The notes beneath the pieces are model-generated. The model was given only the letters and a program-made list of their open reading frames with translations. It did not search any database and was not told the DNA's origin. Of a stretch of 64,000 nt of DNA, positions 16,281-24,986 are shown piece after piece. Each line of letters starts with the position of its first letter. Position 1 is the first letter of the stretch. Position numbers and translations under genes: made by a program. Origin of the DNA: Pimelobacter simplex (GTDB taxonomy: Bacteria > Actinomycetota > Actinomycetes > Propionibacteriales > Nocardioidaceae); NCBI GenBank assembly GCA_016803235.1, contig JADCLI010000029.1:1-64000 (forward strand), read 5' to 3'.

Positions 16281-17228
16281 TCAGGAACCAGTGGTCGCCA
16301 GGGCCCTGACCACGGCCGACGGGCTGGGCCGGCCGAGCTGCTGCGCCATCCACACGCTCGCGTCGACGACCGCGCCGAGGTCGACGCCGTGCTCGATGCC
16401 GAGACCGGTGAGGAACCACACCAGGTCCTCGGTGGCCAGGTTGCCGGTGGCGCTCTTGGCGTAGGGGCAGCCGCCGAGGCCGCCCGCCGAGGCGTCGTAC
16501 GTCGTGACGCCGGACTGCAGCCCCGCGTGGACGTTCGTCAGCGCCTGGCCGTAGGTGTCGTGGAAGTGGAGTGCGAGCCGCTCGCAGCCGACCCCGGCGT
16601 CCGCGAACGCGGCGACGAGGGCGCGGACGTGGCCGGCGGTGGCGACGCCGATCGTGTCGCCGAGGCTGAGCTGGCCGACGCCGAGGTCGAGCAGCCGCGT
16701 GCCGACGGCGACGACCTGCTCGATCGGCACGGCGCCCTCCCACGGGTCGCCGAAGCACATCGAGACGTAGCCGCGTACGTCCATGCCCGAGGCGCGGGCG
16801 GCCTCGATCGTCGGCTCGAACATCTCGAACTGCGACGCGAGGGTGCGGTTGAGGTTCTTGTCGGCGAAGGTCTCGGTGGCCGAGGCGAAGACCGCGACGT
16901 GGCGCAGGCCGAGCTCGACGGCCCGGTCGAGGCCGCGCTGGTTGGGAACGAGCACGGGCAGCTGGCGGGCGGCGTCGCCGAGGTCGGCGGTGAGACCGGT
17001 CATCAGGTCGGCCGCGTCCGCGAGCTGCGGCACCCAGTCAGGGTGCACGAAGCTCGTGGCCTCGACGGTCGGCAGCCCGGCGGCGACCAGTCGCTTCACG
17101 AAGGCGGCCTTGACCTCGGTGGGGACGACGGACTTCTCGTTCTGCAGGCCGTCGCGCGGGCCGACCTCGTAGATCGTGACCTCGGTGGGCAGACCCGGCT
17201 CGGCGACCACCATCGGCAGCCCGTTCAT
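16281..17228 (-). CDS. mvaB: Hydroxymethylglutaryl-CoA lyase
   Basis: 315 residues. HMG-CoA lyase signatures are clear: GPRDGLQNE near the N-terminus, TSFVHPDWVPQLADA, HFHDTYGQALTN for metal binding, and GGLGGCPYAKSATGN with the active-site Cys. It cleaves HMG-CoA to acetoacetate and acetyl-CoA, the last step of leucine breakdown. Its ATG overlaps the stop of the carboxylase alpha gene by four bases; the beta subunit gene is next upstream. Together they form a minus-strand leucine/isovalerate operon. Confidence 0.93.
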   Translation of the reverse strand: MNGLPMVVAEPGLPTEVTIYEVGPRDGLQNEKSVVPTEVKAAFVKRLVAAGLPTVEATSFVHPDWVPQLADAADLMTGLTADLGDAARQLPVLVPNQRGLDRAVELGLRHVAVFASATETFADKNLNRTLASQFEMFEPTIEAARASGMDVRGYVSMCFGDPWEGAVPIEQVVAVGTRLLDLGVGQLSLGDTIGVATAGHVRALVAAFADAGVGCERLALHFHDTYGQALTNVHAGLQSGVTTYDASAGGLGGCPYAKSATGNLATEDLVWFLTGLGIEHGVDLGAVVDASVWMAQQLGRPSPSAVVRALATTGS

Positions 17229-19024
17229 GCGCTCTCCCCCTCCACGACGAACAGCTCCGCACCCAGGGCCACCTGCTGGCCGGTGCTCGCGCCGACGGCG
17301 GTGACCGTCCCGGCGTACGGCGCCTTGAGCGCCAGCTCCATCTTCATCGCCTCGACGACACCGAGCACGTCCCCCTCCGCGACCGCGTCCCCGACCGCGA
17401 CCCTCACGTCGAGCACGGTGCCGGGCATCGGCGCGACGACGGTGCCGTCGCCGGCCGCCGCTGCGTGGTCGGCGCTCGCGTCGGGACGGTCGAAGACGTA
17501 GCGCTGGCCGTGGTGGGCGAGCTCGACGCGGTGGGCGGTCGTGCGCGCCACCGTGCCGGAGGGGACACGCGCGGCCGGAGTGGCCGGCTCGTCCAGGGCG
17601 ACGACCGGGGCGGCTGCGGGAGCGCCCATCCGGAAGCCGTCGGCGGCGAACGGACCGCTGGCGGCGGTGTTGGCGTCGAGCCAGAGTCGCGCCGCGACGG
17701 CACGAGCGGGGGCCGGATCGGGCGCCGGGACGTCGTGGCGGTCGAGCCAGGCGGTGTCGATGCCGCCCGGGACGGCGAACTCCTCGCCCGCCGCCAGCAC
17801 CCGCAGGAAGCCGGTGTTGGTGGTGAGGCCGAGGATCGCGGTGTCGTCGAGCGCGGCGACCAGGGCGCGACGCGCGGCCTCGCGGTCGCGCCCGGAGACG
17901 ATGACCTTGCCGAGCATCGGGTCGTACGACGTGCTCACGACCTGGCCGGACTCGAGCGCGTGGTCGACCCGAGCGGCGGCGGGCCACGAGACGACGGTCG
18001 CCGTACCGGCCTGCGGGAGGAAGCCGCCGAAGGCGTCCTCCGCGTAGATCCGGGCCTCGATCGCGTGGTCGCCGAACCGGACGCCCGACTGGCCGAACGG
18101 CAGCGGTTCTCCCGCGGCGACGGCGATCTGCAGCGCGACCAGGTCCGTGCCGCTGTGGATCTCGGTGACCGGGTGCTCGACCTGGAGGCGCGTGTTCATC
18201 TCCAGGAAGTAGAAGTCACCGGTGCTGGCGTCGAGGAGGTACTCGATGGTGCCGGCGTTCTCGTAGCCGACCGACGCGGAGAGGTCGACGGCGGAGGCGT
18301 GGATCCGGTCGCGCAGCTCGTCGTCGAGCGCCGGGGCCGGGGCCTCCTCGAGCACCTTCTGGTGGCGGCGCTGCACCGAGCACTCCCGGGTGCCGAGGTG
18401 GACGACGGTGCCGTGGCTGTCGCCGAGCACCTGCACCTCGATGTGGCGCCCGCGCTCGACGTACTTCTCGACCAGGATCGTGTCATCGCCGAAGGCGCTG
18501 GCCGCCTCGCGCTTCGCGGCCGCGACGGCGGCGTCGAAGTCGGCGGCCGCGCGCACGACGCGCATGCCCTTGCCGCCGCCACCGGCCGCGGCCTTGACCA
18601 GCACCGGGTAGGCGAAGGTGGCAGGGTCCTCGTCGATGCCGTACGACGGCACGACGGGCACGCCCGCGGCGACGGCCAGGTCGCGGGCCGCGTCCTTGCG
18701 GCCCATCTGCTCGATGACCTTGGGGCTCGGCCCGACCCAGGCGATGCCGGCGTCGGTGACGGCGGCGGCGAAGCCGGCGTTCTCGGACAGGAAGCCGTAG
18801 CCGGGGTGGATCGCGTCGGCCCCGGACTCCTTGGCCGCGGCGAGGACGGCGTCGGCGTCGAGGTAGCTGGGGACGCGGAGCGCGACGTCGGCGTCGCGCA
18901 CGTGCAGCGCGTCGGCGTCGAGGTCGGTGTGGACCGCGACCGTGCGGATGCCGAGGTCGCGGCAGGTGCGGAACACGCGCCGGGCGATCTCGCCCCGGTT
19001 GGCGACGAGGAGGGTGGTGATCAT
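17225..19024 (-). CDS. Acyl-CoA carboxylase alpha subunit (methylcrotonyl-CoA type)
   Basis: 599 residues. N-terminal biotin carboxylase begins LLVANRGEIARRVFR, with the ATP-grasp GGGGKGM loop near residue 150 and EMNTRLQVEHPVTE around 290. The C-terminal biotinyl domain carries VVEAMKMELAL with the biotinylated Lys. It is shorter than typical 650-residue MCC alpha chains. The partner beta subunit and HMG-CoA lyase point to 3-methylcrotonyl-CoA as substrate, although a broader acyl-CoA range is possible. Confidence 0.9.
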   Translation of the reverse strand: MITTLLVANRGEIARRVFRTCRDLGIRTVAVHTDLDADALHVRDADVALRVPSYLDADAVLAAAKESGADAIHPGYGFLSENAGFAAAVTDAGIAWVGPSPKVIEQMGRKDAARDLAVAAGVPVVPSYGIDEDPATFAYPVLVKAAAGGGGKGMRVVRAAADFDAAVAAAKREAASAFGDDTILVEKYVERGRHIEVQVLGDSHGTVVHLGTRECSVQRRHQKVLEEAPAPALDDELRDRIHASAVDLSASVGYENAGTIEYLLDASTGDFYFLEMNTRLQVEHPVTEIHSGTDLVALQIAVAAGEPLPFGQSGVRFGDHAIEARIYAEDAFGGFLPQAGTATVVSWPAAARVDHALESGQVVSTSYDPMLGKVIVSGRDREAARRALVAALDDTAILGLTTNTGFLRVLAAGEEFAVPGGIDTAWLDRHDVPAPDPAPARAVAARLWLDANTAASGPFAADGFRMGAPAAAPVVALDEPATPAARVPSGTVARTTAHRVELAHHGQRYVFDRPDASADHAAAAGDGTVVAPMPGTVLDVRVAVGDAVAEGDVLGVVEAMKMELALKAPYAGTVTAVGASTGQQVALGAELFVVEGESA

Positions 19025-19028
19025 CGGG

Positions 19029-20579
19029 TCACATCCTGAAGATGCCGTAGCTGGGGGCGGGGGTCGGGACCGCGGAGACGACCTCGAGCGCCATGCCGAG
19101 CACCCGGCGGGTGTCGGCGGGGTCGATCACGCCGTCGTCCCACAGCCGCGCGGACGCGTAGTACGGCGAGCCCTGGGTCTCGTACTGGTCCTTGATCGGC
19201 TGCTTGAACTCCTCGTCGTCCTCGCGGCCCGCGACCGTCGCGAGCACGTTGGCCGCCTGGTCGCCGCCCATCACCGAGATCCGGGAGTTGGGCCACATCC
19301 ACAGGAAGCGCGGGTCGTAGGCGCGCCCGCACATGCCGTAGTTGCCGGCGCCGAAGGAGCCGCCGATGACGACGGTCAGCTTGGGGACGACCGAGCAGGC
19401 GACCGCGGTGACCAGCTTGGCGCCGTCGCGGGCGATGCCGCGGTTCTCGTACTCGCGGCCGACCATGAAGCCGGAGATGTTCTGCAGGAACAGCAGCGGG
19501 ATGCCGCGCTGGTTGCACAGCTCCACGAAGTGCGCGCCCTTGAGCGCGGACTCGCTGAACAGGATGCCGTTGTTGGCGACGATGCCGACCGGGTGGCCGT
19601 GGATCCGGGCGAAGCCGCAGACGAGGGTCTCGCCGTAGAGCTGCTTGAACTCCTGGAGCCGGCTGCCGTCGACCAGGCGCCGGATCACCTCCCGGACGTC
19701 GTAGGGCGTGCGGGTGCTGACCGGCACGACGTCGTAGATGCTCTCCGGCGGCTCGTGCGGGTCCTCGACCTCGGCTCGCTGGGCGGCGGCAGGGGCGGGG
19801 AGGGTGTCGACGATGCCGCGCAGGATGCGCAGCGCGTGCGCGTCGTCGTCGGCGAGGTGGTCGACGACGCCGGACCTCCGGGCGTGCACGTCGCCGCCGC
19901 CGAGGTCCTCGGCGCTGACGACCTCGCCGGTCGCGGCCTTCACCAGCGGCGGGCCGCCGAGGAAGATCGTGCCCTGGTTCTTCACGATCACCGTCTCGTC
20001 GGACATCGCCGGCACGTAGGCGCCACCCGCGGTGCACGAGCCCATCACCGCCGCGAGCTGCGGGATGCCGCGGGCGGACATGTTGGCCTGGTTGAAGAAG
20101 ATCCGGCCGAAGTGCTCCTTGTCGGGGAACACCTCGTCCTGCATCGGCAGGAAGGCGCCGCCGGAGTCGACGAGGTAGACGCAGGGCAGGTCGTTCTCGG
20201 CCGCGACGGTCTGCGCCCGCAGGTGCTTCTTGACCGTCATCGGGTAGTAGGTGCCGCCCTTCACGGTCGCGTCGTTGGCGACGACCATGACGTTGCGGCC
20301 CTCGACGCGGCCGATGCCGGCGACCACGCCGGCCGCGGGCACGGCGTAGTCGTCGGCGCTGCCCGGCTTGCCGTACATGCCGTAGGCCGCCAGCGGGGCC
20401 AGCTCCAGGAAGGGGCTGCCCGGGTCGAGCAGGCCGTCGACCCGGTCGCGGGCCAGCAGCTTGCCGCGGTCGGTGTGCTTGGTGCGGGCGGCCTCGCTGC
20501 CGCCCTGGCGCACGCGCGCGAGGCGCTCGCGCAGGTCGGCGGCCAGGTCCCGGAGGGTGGGCTCGGAAGTCTCGGACAC
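19029..20579 (-). CDS. Acyl-CoA carboxylase beta subunit (methylcrotonyl-CoA type)
   Basis: 516-residue carboxyltransferase. The core shows [58 protein letters not shown] and [12 protein letters not shown], all typical of MCC beta chains. It transfers carboxyl from biotin to 3-methylcrotonyl-CoA. First gene of the operon. The GTG start codon abuts a perfect 34-bp palindrome; TAACCT ends six bases before it and TTGCGC is 18 bases further, so the message is probably leaderless. No ribosome binding site is visible. Confidence 0.92.
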   Translation of the reverse strand: MSETSEPTLRDLAADLRERLARVRQGGSEAARTKHTDRGKLLARDRVDGLLDPGSPFLELAPLAAYGMYGKPGSADDYAVPAAGVVAGIGRVEGRNVMVVANDATVKGGTYYPMTVKKHLRAQTVAAENDLPCVYLVDSGGAFLPMQDEVFPDKEHFGRIFFNQANMSARGIPQLAAVMGSCTAGGAYVPAMSDETVIVKNQGTIFLGGPPLVKAATGEVVSAEDLGGGDVHARRSGVVDHLADDDAHALRILRGIVDTLPAPAAAQRAEVEDPHEPPESIYDVVPVSTRTPYDVREVIRRLVDGSRLQEFKQLYGETLVCGFARIHGHPVGIVANNGILFSESALKGAHFVELCNQRGIPLLFLQNISGFMVGREYENRGIARDGAKLVTAVACSVVPKLTVVIGGSFGAGNYGMCGRAYDPRFLWMWPNSRISVMGGDQAANVLATVAGREDDEEFKQPIKDQYETQGSPYYASARLWDDGVIDPADTRRVLGMALEVVSAVPTPAPSYGIFRM

Positions 20580-20612
20580 GCGAACAGGTTAATGATCATT
20601 AACCTGTTCGCG
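20579..20612. promoter_or_regulatory. Perfect 34-bp palindromic operator at the leucine-degradation promoter
   Basis: Half-site 20579-20595 (CGCGAACAGGTTAATGA) is repeated exactly in inverse at 20596-20612, with no spacer. The palindrome covers the -10 box and the whole spacer to the predicted -35 box of the carboxylase operon. A TetR-family dimer pair would fit. The TetR gene at 21929 is the nearest candidate regulator. Confidence 0.8.
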
Positions 20613-20615
20613 CAA
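20586..20615 (-). promoter_or_regulatory. Promoter of the carboxylase/HMG-CoA lyase operon
   Basis: On the minus strand, TTGCGC (20610-20615), an 18-base spacer and TAACCT (20586-20591) place transcription start on the G of the GTG codon at 20579. The operator palindrome overlaps this promoter, so binding there should block RNA polymerase. Confidence 0.65.
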
Positions 20616-20641
20616 TCCCTCGTTGCCCGGCCGCTCCTCGC

Positions 20642-21802
20642 TCAACGGAGCCGGAGCAGTGCCCCGGGACCGAACAGCGGGCCGACGACGTAGACGTGGT
20701 CGCTGACGTCGACCCCGCCCGGGGTCTTCAGCATGCCCGCCGCGAGCTCGCGCACGCGCGGCTTGGTGCCGCGGTCGCGGATGAGGAACAGGCTGCCCAC
20801 GTCGGCACCGGGCAGGCCCAGCTCGAAGCCCAACCAGCTCTTCTTCGACAGCTCGAGGGCGTAGACGCCCTTCGGGCCGGCGGCGAGGTCGGTGATCGAG
20901 GTGAACCCGTCGGCGTAGCGCTTGCAGGCACCCTTGCGCGGGTGAGCGGGGTCGCAGGTCGCGTTCTTCGCGCCCGGCTTGATCCGCCACACCTGCGAGG
21001 TGTCCGGGGTCGCCGGGAAGCCGCGCAGCTCGCCGACGTACCAGTAGCCGTCGGCACCGACCGCCACCGACGTGGCGACGGCCTCGGAGACGATCGGCGT
21101 GCCGGCGGGCGGGAGCGGGCCCATCGGCGGAGGTACGTCGGGCAGCCCGGCCGGCATCGGCACGGTGCGCGGCATCAACCGCGCGACGGTCCGGATCTTG
21201 CCCTTCTTGGGCCAGACCCGGAGCAGGTCGTTGCCGGCCGCGTCGGCCACGAGCACGGTGCCGTCGTCGAGCGCGACCACCCCGAACGGGTTGCTGTCCG
21301 TCGGGAAGTTCTCCTGGTCCCACGGGTCCGGGTCGGTCTTCTGGTAGGCGCCGATGTCGGCGACCACCTTCGGCGCCGGCCAGCCGCGCTTCCACTTGAA
21401 CAGCGTGGTCGCGGGCGCGGGTGCCGCTGCGCCGCGCAGGACCGACGGGCGCTGCTCCGGCGGCGGGCCGGACGCGCCGGTCAGCAGGTAGATCGTGCCT
21501 CGCGGGCCCTTCGCGATCGCCGGCGGGAACTCCGTCGGGAGGTTGCCGAGCGGGATCACCCGAGCCGGCTTGTGCCTGCGTTCGACCACGAGGCTGAACG
21601 TCCCGCCGGTCTCCGTGACGAGGGTCCGGCCGTTGCCGAGGGCGTCGACGCCACGCGGCCCCATGAGGGGGGCCACCGTCCTCGGCGCGGCCCGCCCGCC
21701 GTCCTGCTGTCCACCCTGATCTCCGGCCACCGCCGGGGCTCCGGTCGCCGCGAGCGCGAGCGCCGCCACCGCCGTACCGATCCTGATCGCTGCCTTGCCC
21801 AT
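20642..21802 (-). CDS. Secreted ScyD/ScyE-like beta-propeller protein
   Basis: 386 residues. A Sec signal (MGKAAIRIGTAVAALALAATGAPAVAG) precedes a body with repeated strands of NHL/SMP-30 style: PRGVDALGNGRTLVTET, NPFGVVALDDGTVLVADAAGN and SVAVGADGYWYVGEL. ScyD/ScyE-family proteins are exported propellers of unclear role; the name comes from cyanobacterial scytonemin clusters, but no such pathway is seen here. GAGGAG six bases before the ATG supports the start. It lies downstream of the palindromic promoter on the same strand and is not part of that operon. Confidence 0.75.
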   Translation of the reverse strand: MGKAAIRIGTAVAALALAATGAPAVAGDQGGQQDGGRAAPRTVAPLMGPRGVDALGNGRTLVTETGGTFSLVVERRHKPARVIPLGNLPTEFPPAIAKGPRGTIYLLTGASGPPPEQRPSVLRGAAAPAPATTLFKWKRGWPAPKVVADIGAYQKTDPDPWDQENFPTDSNPFGVVALDDGTVLVADAAGNDLLRVWPKKGKIRTVARLMPRTVPMPAGLPDVPPPMGPLPPAGTPIVSEAVATSVAVGADGYWYVGELRGFPATPDTSQVWRIKPGAKNATCDPAHPRKGACKRYADGFTSITDLAAGPKGVYALELSKKSWLGFELGLPGADVGSLFLIRDRGTKPRVRELAAGMLKTPGGVDVSDHVYVVGPLFGPGALLRLR

Positions 21803-21928
21803 GGTCTGCTCCTCGGGTCATTGGCGCGCACCGCACCGTCCCCTTGCCTAGCAGCGGCGAGACGGCGGCGTCATGCCCCATGTCGGGTACGCCGCCCCGG
21901 TGGTCGCGACGACCACTAGCCTTCGGGG

Positions 21929-22534
21929 GTGACCGTGACCGAGCCGACCCGCCGCGAGCAGATCCTGGCGACCGCCGCCGACCTGTTCGCCGCCCGGGGC
22001 TTCCACGGCGTCTCGGTCGCCGACCTGGGCGCCGCGTGCGGCATCTCGGGTCCGGCGCTCTACAAGCACTTCGCGTCCAAGCAGGCCGTGCTCGCCGAGA
22101 TGCTGACCTCGATCAGCGAGCGGTTGCTCGAGGTCGGCCGCGAGCGGGTGGCGGCCGCCGGGGGCGACCCGGCCGCCGCGCTCCGGGGCCTGGTCGACTG
22201 GCACGTCGAGTTCGCGCTCGGCCACCGGCCGCTGATCATCGTCCAGGACCGCGACTGGGAGTCGCTGCCCGAGGCCGCCCGTGAGCAGGTCCGCCGACTC
22301 CAGCGCCGCTACGTCGACCTGTGGGCCGACCAGCTGCGGGCCCTGCGCCCCGACCTCGACAAGGCCCGCGCCCACGCGGCCGCGCAGGCCGCGTTCGGGC
22401 TGCTCAACTCCACCCCCCGCGCCGGCCACGGGATCCCCGACGCCGCACTGCGTGACCTGCTCGCGTCGATGGCGCTGGGGGCGCTCGGGGTGGAGGCGGC
22501 GGCCGGGGCGCCCGGTCAGTCCTTCTCGGTGTAG
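21929..22534 (+). CDS. TetR family transcriptional regulator
   Basis: 201 residues. The HTH lies at residues 9-55 (RREQILATAADLFAARGFHGVSV...CGISGPALYKHFASK). The C-terminal half resembles TetR_C domains seen next to acyl-CoA metabolism genes. It is the nearest regulator to the palindromic operator of the carboxylase operon, 1.3 kb away. A TAGCCT box at 21917-21922 is six bases before the GTG, so translation is probably leaderless. Its 3' end overlaps the convergent gene by 19 bases. Confidence 0.88.
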   Translation: MTVTEPTRREQILATAADLFAARGFHGVSVADLGAACGISGPALYKHFASKQAVLAEMLTSISERLLEVGRERVAAAGGDPAAALRGLVDWHVEFALGHRPLIIVQDRDWESLPEAAREQVRRLQRRYVDLWADQLRALRPDLDKARAHAAAQAAFGLLNSTPRAGHGIPDAALRDLLASMALGALGVEAAAGAPGQSFSV

Positions 22535-23361
22535 CCGCCTTCGTCGCTGAGGTCGCCGATCTCGCGACCGCTGATCGAGGGCCACTCGTTGTTGGCGTCG
22601 AGCCCGTCGAGGCCGGAGTTCAGCGTGGTCCACATGCTGAGCTTCACCGTGACGTTCTCGTCGAAGTAGGCCTCCAGGTCGTTGACGAGGCCGATCGTCG
22701 CGGTCAGGCACTTGCCGATGACCTTGATCGCCGGGCCCGCGTCGAAGGTGACCCACTGGCCGGCGTCGGTGCCGTCCTTGATCGCGTCGAGGATGGCATC
22801 GACGACGTCGAGCAGCGCGTCGATGCAGCGGCGCCAGATCGACCGGATCTGGCGGGCGCCCTCGGCGCAGGCGGTCGCCGCCGACTTCAGGCCGGTGTCG
22901 ACCGCGATGATCGCGTTGTTCTGCTCCTTGACGAGTGCGTCGTAGGTCGTGAACGCGTCGCCGGACCAGCTCAGCGCGAGCCGGGTGCCGATGTCGTTGA
23001 TGACCCGCTTCTCGTCGCGGATCCGGCCGGCGGCCTTGATGTAGGCCGCGTTCATCGACATCAGCGTCCACGGCTCACCGGTGACGTCGGAGATCTCGTC
23101 CCACAGGTCCTCGCAGAACTTCTCGAACTCGCCCCACAGGCGCTCGATCTCGTCCTCGAGGTTGCCCTTCGCCCACTCGTAGCCGGCCTTCAGCCCGGGG
23201 CTGATCACCCACGCCCAGTCGCTGTCGAGCCCCTTGGCGATGATCGAGTCGTTCCAGGTGTCGATGATGTAGTCGACACCCTCCTCGATCTTCTTCTTGA
23301 CGTCCTCGAGCTGCAGCTCGGTGTCGTCGGTGTAGTCGCTGTAGAAGTCGTACTCGGTCAT
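22516..23361 (-). CDS. WXG100-like type VII secretion substrate candidate
   Basis: 281 residues, predicted mostly helical, no signal peptide. Residues 1-100 are acidic and rich in Trp (WNDS, WAWV, YEWAKG, RLWGEF). A WSG motif at 132-134 between two long helices resembles the WXG turn of ESX substrates. The C-terminal third (VVDAILDAIKDG...GLVNDLEAYFDENV) is amphipathic. It overlaps a true WXG-type small gene by four bases. An effector or toxin domain was not recognised. No ESX core component is in the window, so it would depend on a secretion system elsewhere. Confidence 0.6.
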   Translation of the reverse strand: MTEYDFYSDYTDDTELQLEDVKKKIEEGVDYIIDTWNDSIIAKGLDSDWAWVISPGLKAGYEWAKGNLEDEIERLWGEFEKFCEDLWDEISDVTGEPWTLMSMNAAYIKAAGRIRDEKRVINDIGTRLALSWSGDAFTTYDALVKEQNNAIIAVDTGLKSAATACAEGARQIRSIWRRCIDALLDVVDAILDAIKDGTDAGQWVTFDAGPAIKVIGKCLTATIGLVNDLEAYFDENVTVKLSMWTTLNSGLDGLDANNEWPSISGREIGDLSDEGGYTEKD

Positions 23362-23675
23362 GCCGGCGTCCCGTCGAGCTTGTGGAACGAGTCCTTGACC
23401 TCGAGGTCGGTGGCCCCGAAGTCCTTGGCCACGTCGCGCAGCGCGCCGGCGATGTCGTTCATCACCTTCTCGCCCGCGAGGAGCGCGTCGGCCATGGCCG
23501 CGATGAAGGTGTCGTGCTGCTGGGGGATCCCGGCCCGGTCGGCGTACCAGCCGAACTTGGAGCCGCTGCTCTCGTAGCCGACGATGTCGGAGTAGGCGTT
23601 GTGGAGCTCGAGGCCGATGCCGTCCCAGCCGGCAGCGGCTGCGGTGAGGGCCTCGAGGCTGGCTTTCATGACCAT
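23358..23675 (-). CDS. Small WXG100/ESX-type protein
   Basis: 105 residues. Helix, WDG turn at residues 17-19, helix: the arrangement of ESX excreted-protein families (DUF2580-like). Such proteins form helical hairpins that pair with a larger partner for type VII export. ATG at 23675 is chosen because AGGAG lies eight bases upstream; a second ATG two codons later is also possible. It overlaps the larger partner by four bases and follows the YbaB-like gene by three bases. Confidence 0.75.
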   Translation of the reverse strand: MVMKASLEALTAAAAGWDGIGLELHNAYSDIVGYESSGSKFGWYADRAGIPQQHDTFIAAMADALLAGEKVMNDIAGALRDVAKDFGATDLEVKDSFHKLDGTPA

Positions 23676-23678
23676 CGA

Positions 23679-24254
23679 TCAATCTCCTAGCGAGTAGCGG
23701 GTGGCCTGCGCGATGGCGGCCTCGAGGTGCTCGGGGCGGGCGCCGCTGAGCCACGACTCGTCCACCTCGATGTCGACGATGTCGCCCCGGGGCGAGCGCT
23801 GGACGGTGAGGAAGCCGTTGTCGGAGGTGCCCGGCGCCGGGCGCCGCCGGCGCGGCAGCTCCGGCCCGCGTGCCGCGCGCCGCTCGAGCGAGGCCTCGCG
23901 GCTGACGTCGGGGCCGTGGGAGCGCACCCGCAACGGGCTGGAGCCGGCGAGGCTCAGGTCCGCACGCGCCAACCACGCCTCCGCCTGACCGTTGGCCCGC
24001 AGGACGGCGTAGAGCCGCTCGCCGTCCGCGGCGAAGAAGGCCTCCTCCAACGAGGTCCGGAAGGGCTCGGCGTGCCGCAGGTGGGCGATGTCGAGCACGT
24101 CGACGCCGATGACCCGCCGGGCCGCGTCGACGGTGAGGGTGAGCGCCCGGGCCCGGTCGGTACCGGACGTGGGCGGCACCTCCGCGAAGGCGTCGGGGCG
24201 GTCGGCGGCCAGCGCCTCGAGCAGGCGGTGGCCGTCGGGGTCCAGGTGAACCAT
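23679..24254 (-). CDS. YbaB/EbfC-like protein associated with the ESX module
   Basis: 191 residues. The C-terminal half, GDIVDIEVDESWLSGARPEHLEAAIAQAT, follows the YbaB/EbfC pattern of a two-strand turn plus a helix. Actinobacteria often encode such YbaB-like proteins next to ESX substrates, where they may act as chaperones. The N-terminal ~100 residues are not recognised. GGAGG five bases before the ATG at 24254 fixes the start. First gene of the three-gene unit. Confidence 0.6.
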   Translation of the reverse strand: MVHLDPDGHRLLEALAADRPDAFAEVPPTSGTDRARALTLTVDAARRVIGVDVLDIAHLRHAEPFRTSLEEAFFAADGERLYAVLRANGQAEAWLARADLSLAGSSPLRVRSHGPDVSREASLERRAARGPELPRRRRPAPGTSDNGFLTVQRSPRGDIVDIEVDESWLSGARPEHLEAAIAQATRYSLGD

Positions 24255-24315
24255 CGGATCCTCCCGATGTGGGACAAGGCTGACGGCAGGCCGTGTGCCC
24301 CGGTCGACGACCACC

Positions 24316-24330
24316 AAACCTGCGCGGTTT
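24316..24330. promoter_or_regulatory. Small inverted repeat between divergent genes
   Basis: AAACC-TGCGC-GGTTT lies between the ESX unit and the lipoprotein gene. It is short, so a regulator site is only a possibility. Confidence 0.3.
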
Positions 24331-24361
24331 CCGGGTGGGGTGCGGGTGGCAGGCTCTGCAC

Positions 24362-24949
24362 GTGACGAACTCGCGCCCCCACCGCGCGGCTGCCCTGCTG
24401 CTCGCGACCCTGCTCACGCCCACCCTCGGCGCCTGCACGGGCGAGACCGACCGTCCCGACGGCGTACCGGCGGCGACCCTGCCCGAGGACCTGTGCGCCG
24501 CCGTGCCCGCGGACCTGCGCACCGCGTGGCAGCTCACCGACAGCGCCCACGAGACCTCGGTGGACGAGACCGTCACGACGGCGACCTGCACGCTGGCCGG
24601 CAGCTACCTCGGTGCCCCGGTCACGGTCGACCTGAGCCTGACCTCGCTGGCGGGCACGTCCACCCGCGATGCGCGCGACGCGATGGCGACCCGCCTCGCT
24701 GCCGGGTGCGACGACCTGGCGGACGCCGCCTCGGACGCACCTCCCGGCGTGACCTTCGATCGCGCCGACAGCGGCTGCACGCTGCGCCGGCCGGGCGGCG
24801 ACGTCGTCCAGGTGGCGCGCTCCGTCCCGGCGCACGGCGTCGCGCGGGTGGAGGTGACCCACGACGGCGACAACGCCTCCGGGGTCGCCGCCGAGGCCGA
24901 GCGACTCGTCGGGGTGCTCACCGGCGACCCCGACGAGCTCACGCCGTAG
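24362..24949 (+). CDS. Secreted lipoprotein, DUF3558-like, function unknown
   Basis: 195 residues. The signal (HRAAALLLATLLTPTLGACTG) ends in the lipobox LGAC. The mature part has four Cys in a CAAV...CTL...CDD...CTL spacing, suggesting two disulfides, and resembles small actinobacterial DUF3558-type lipoproteins in layout only. A CAGGCT box lies six bases before the GTG at 24362, supporting a leaderless start. It is divergent from the ESX-type unit and may be unrelated to it. Confidence 0.7.
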   Translation: MTNSRPHRAAALLLATLLTPTLGACTGETDRPDGVPAATLPEDLCAAVPADLRTAWQLTDSAHETSVDETVTTATCTLAGSYLGAPVTVDLSLTSLAGTSTRDARDAMATRLAAGCDDLADAASDAPPGVTFDRADSGCTLRRPGGDVVQVARSVPAHGVARVEVTHDGDNASGVAAEAERLVGVLTGDPDELTP

Positions 24950-24986
24950 CCGGGCCGGGGGCCCGCCCGCGGGTCGCCCCGGGGCG

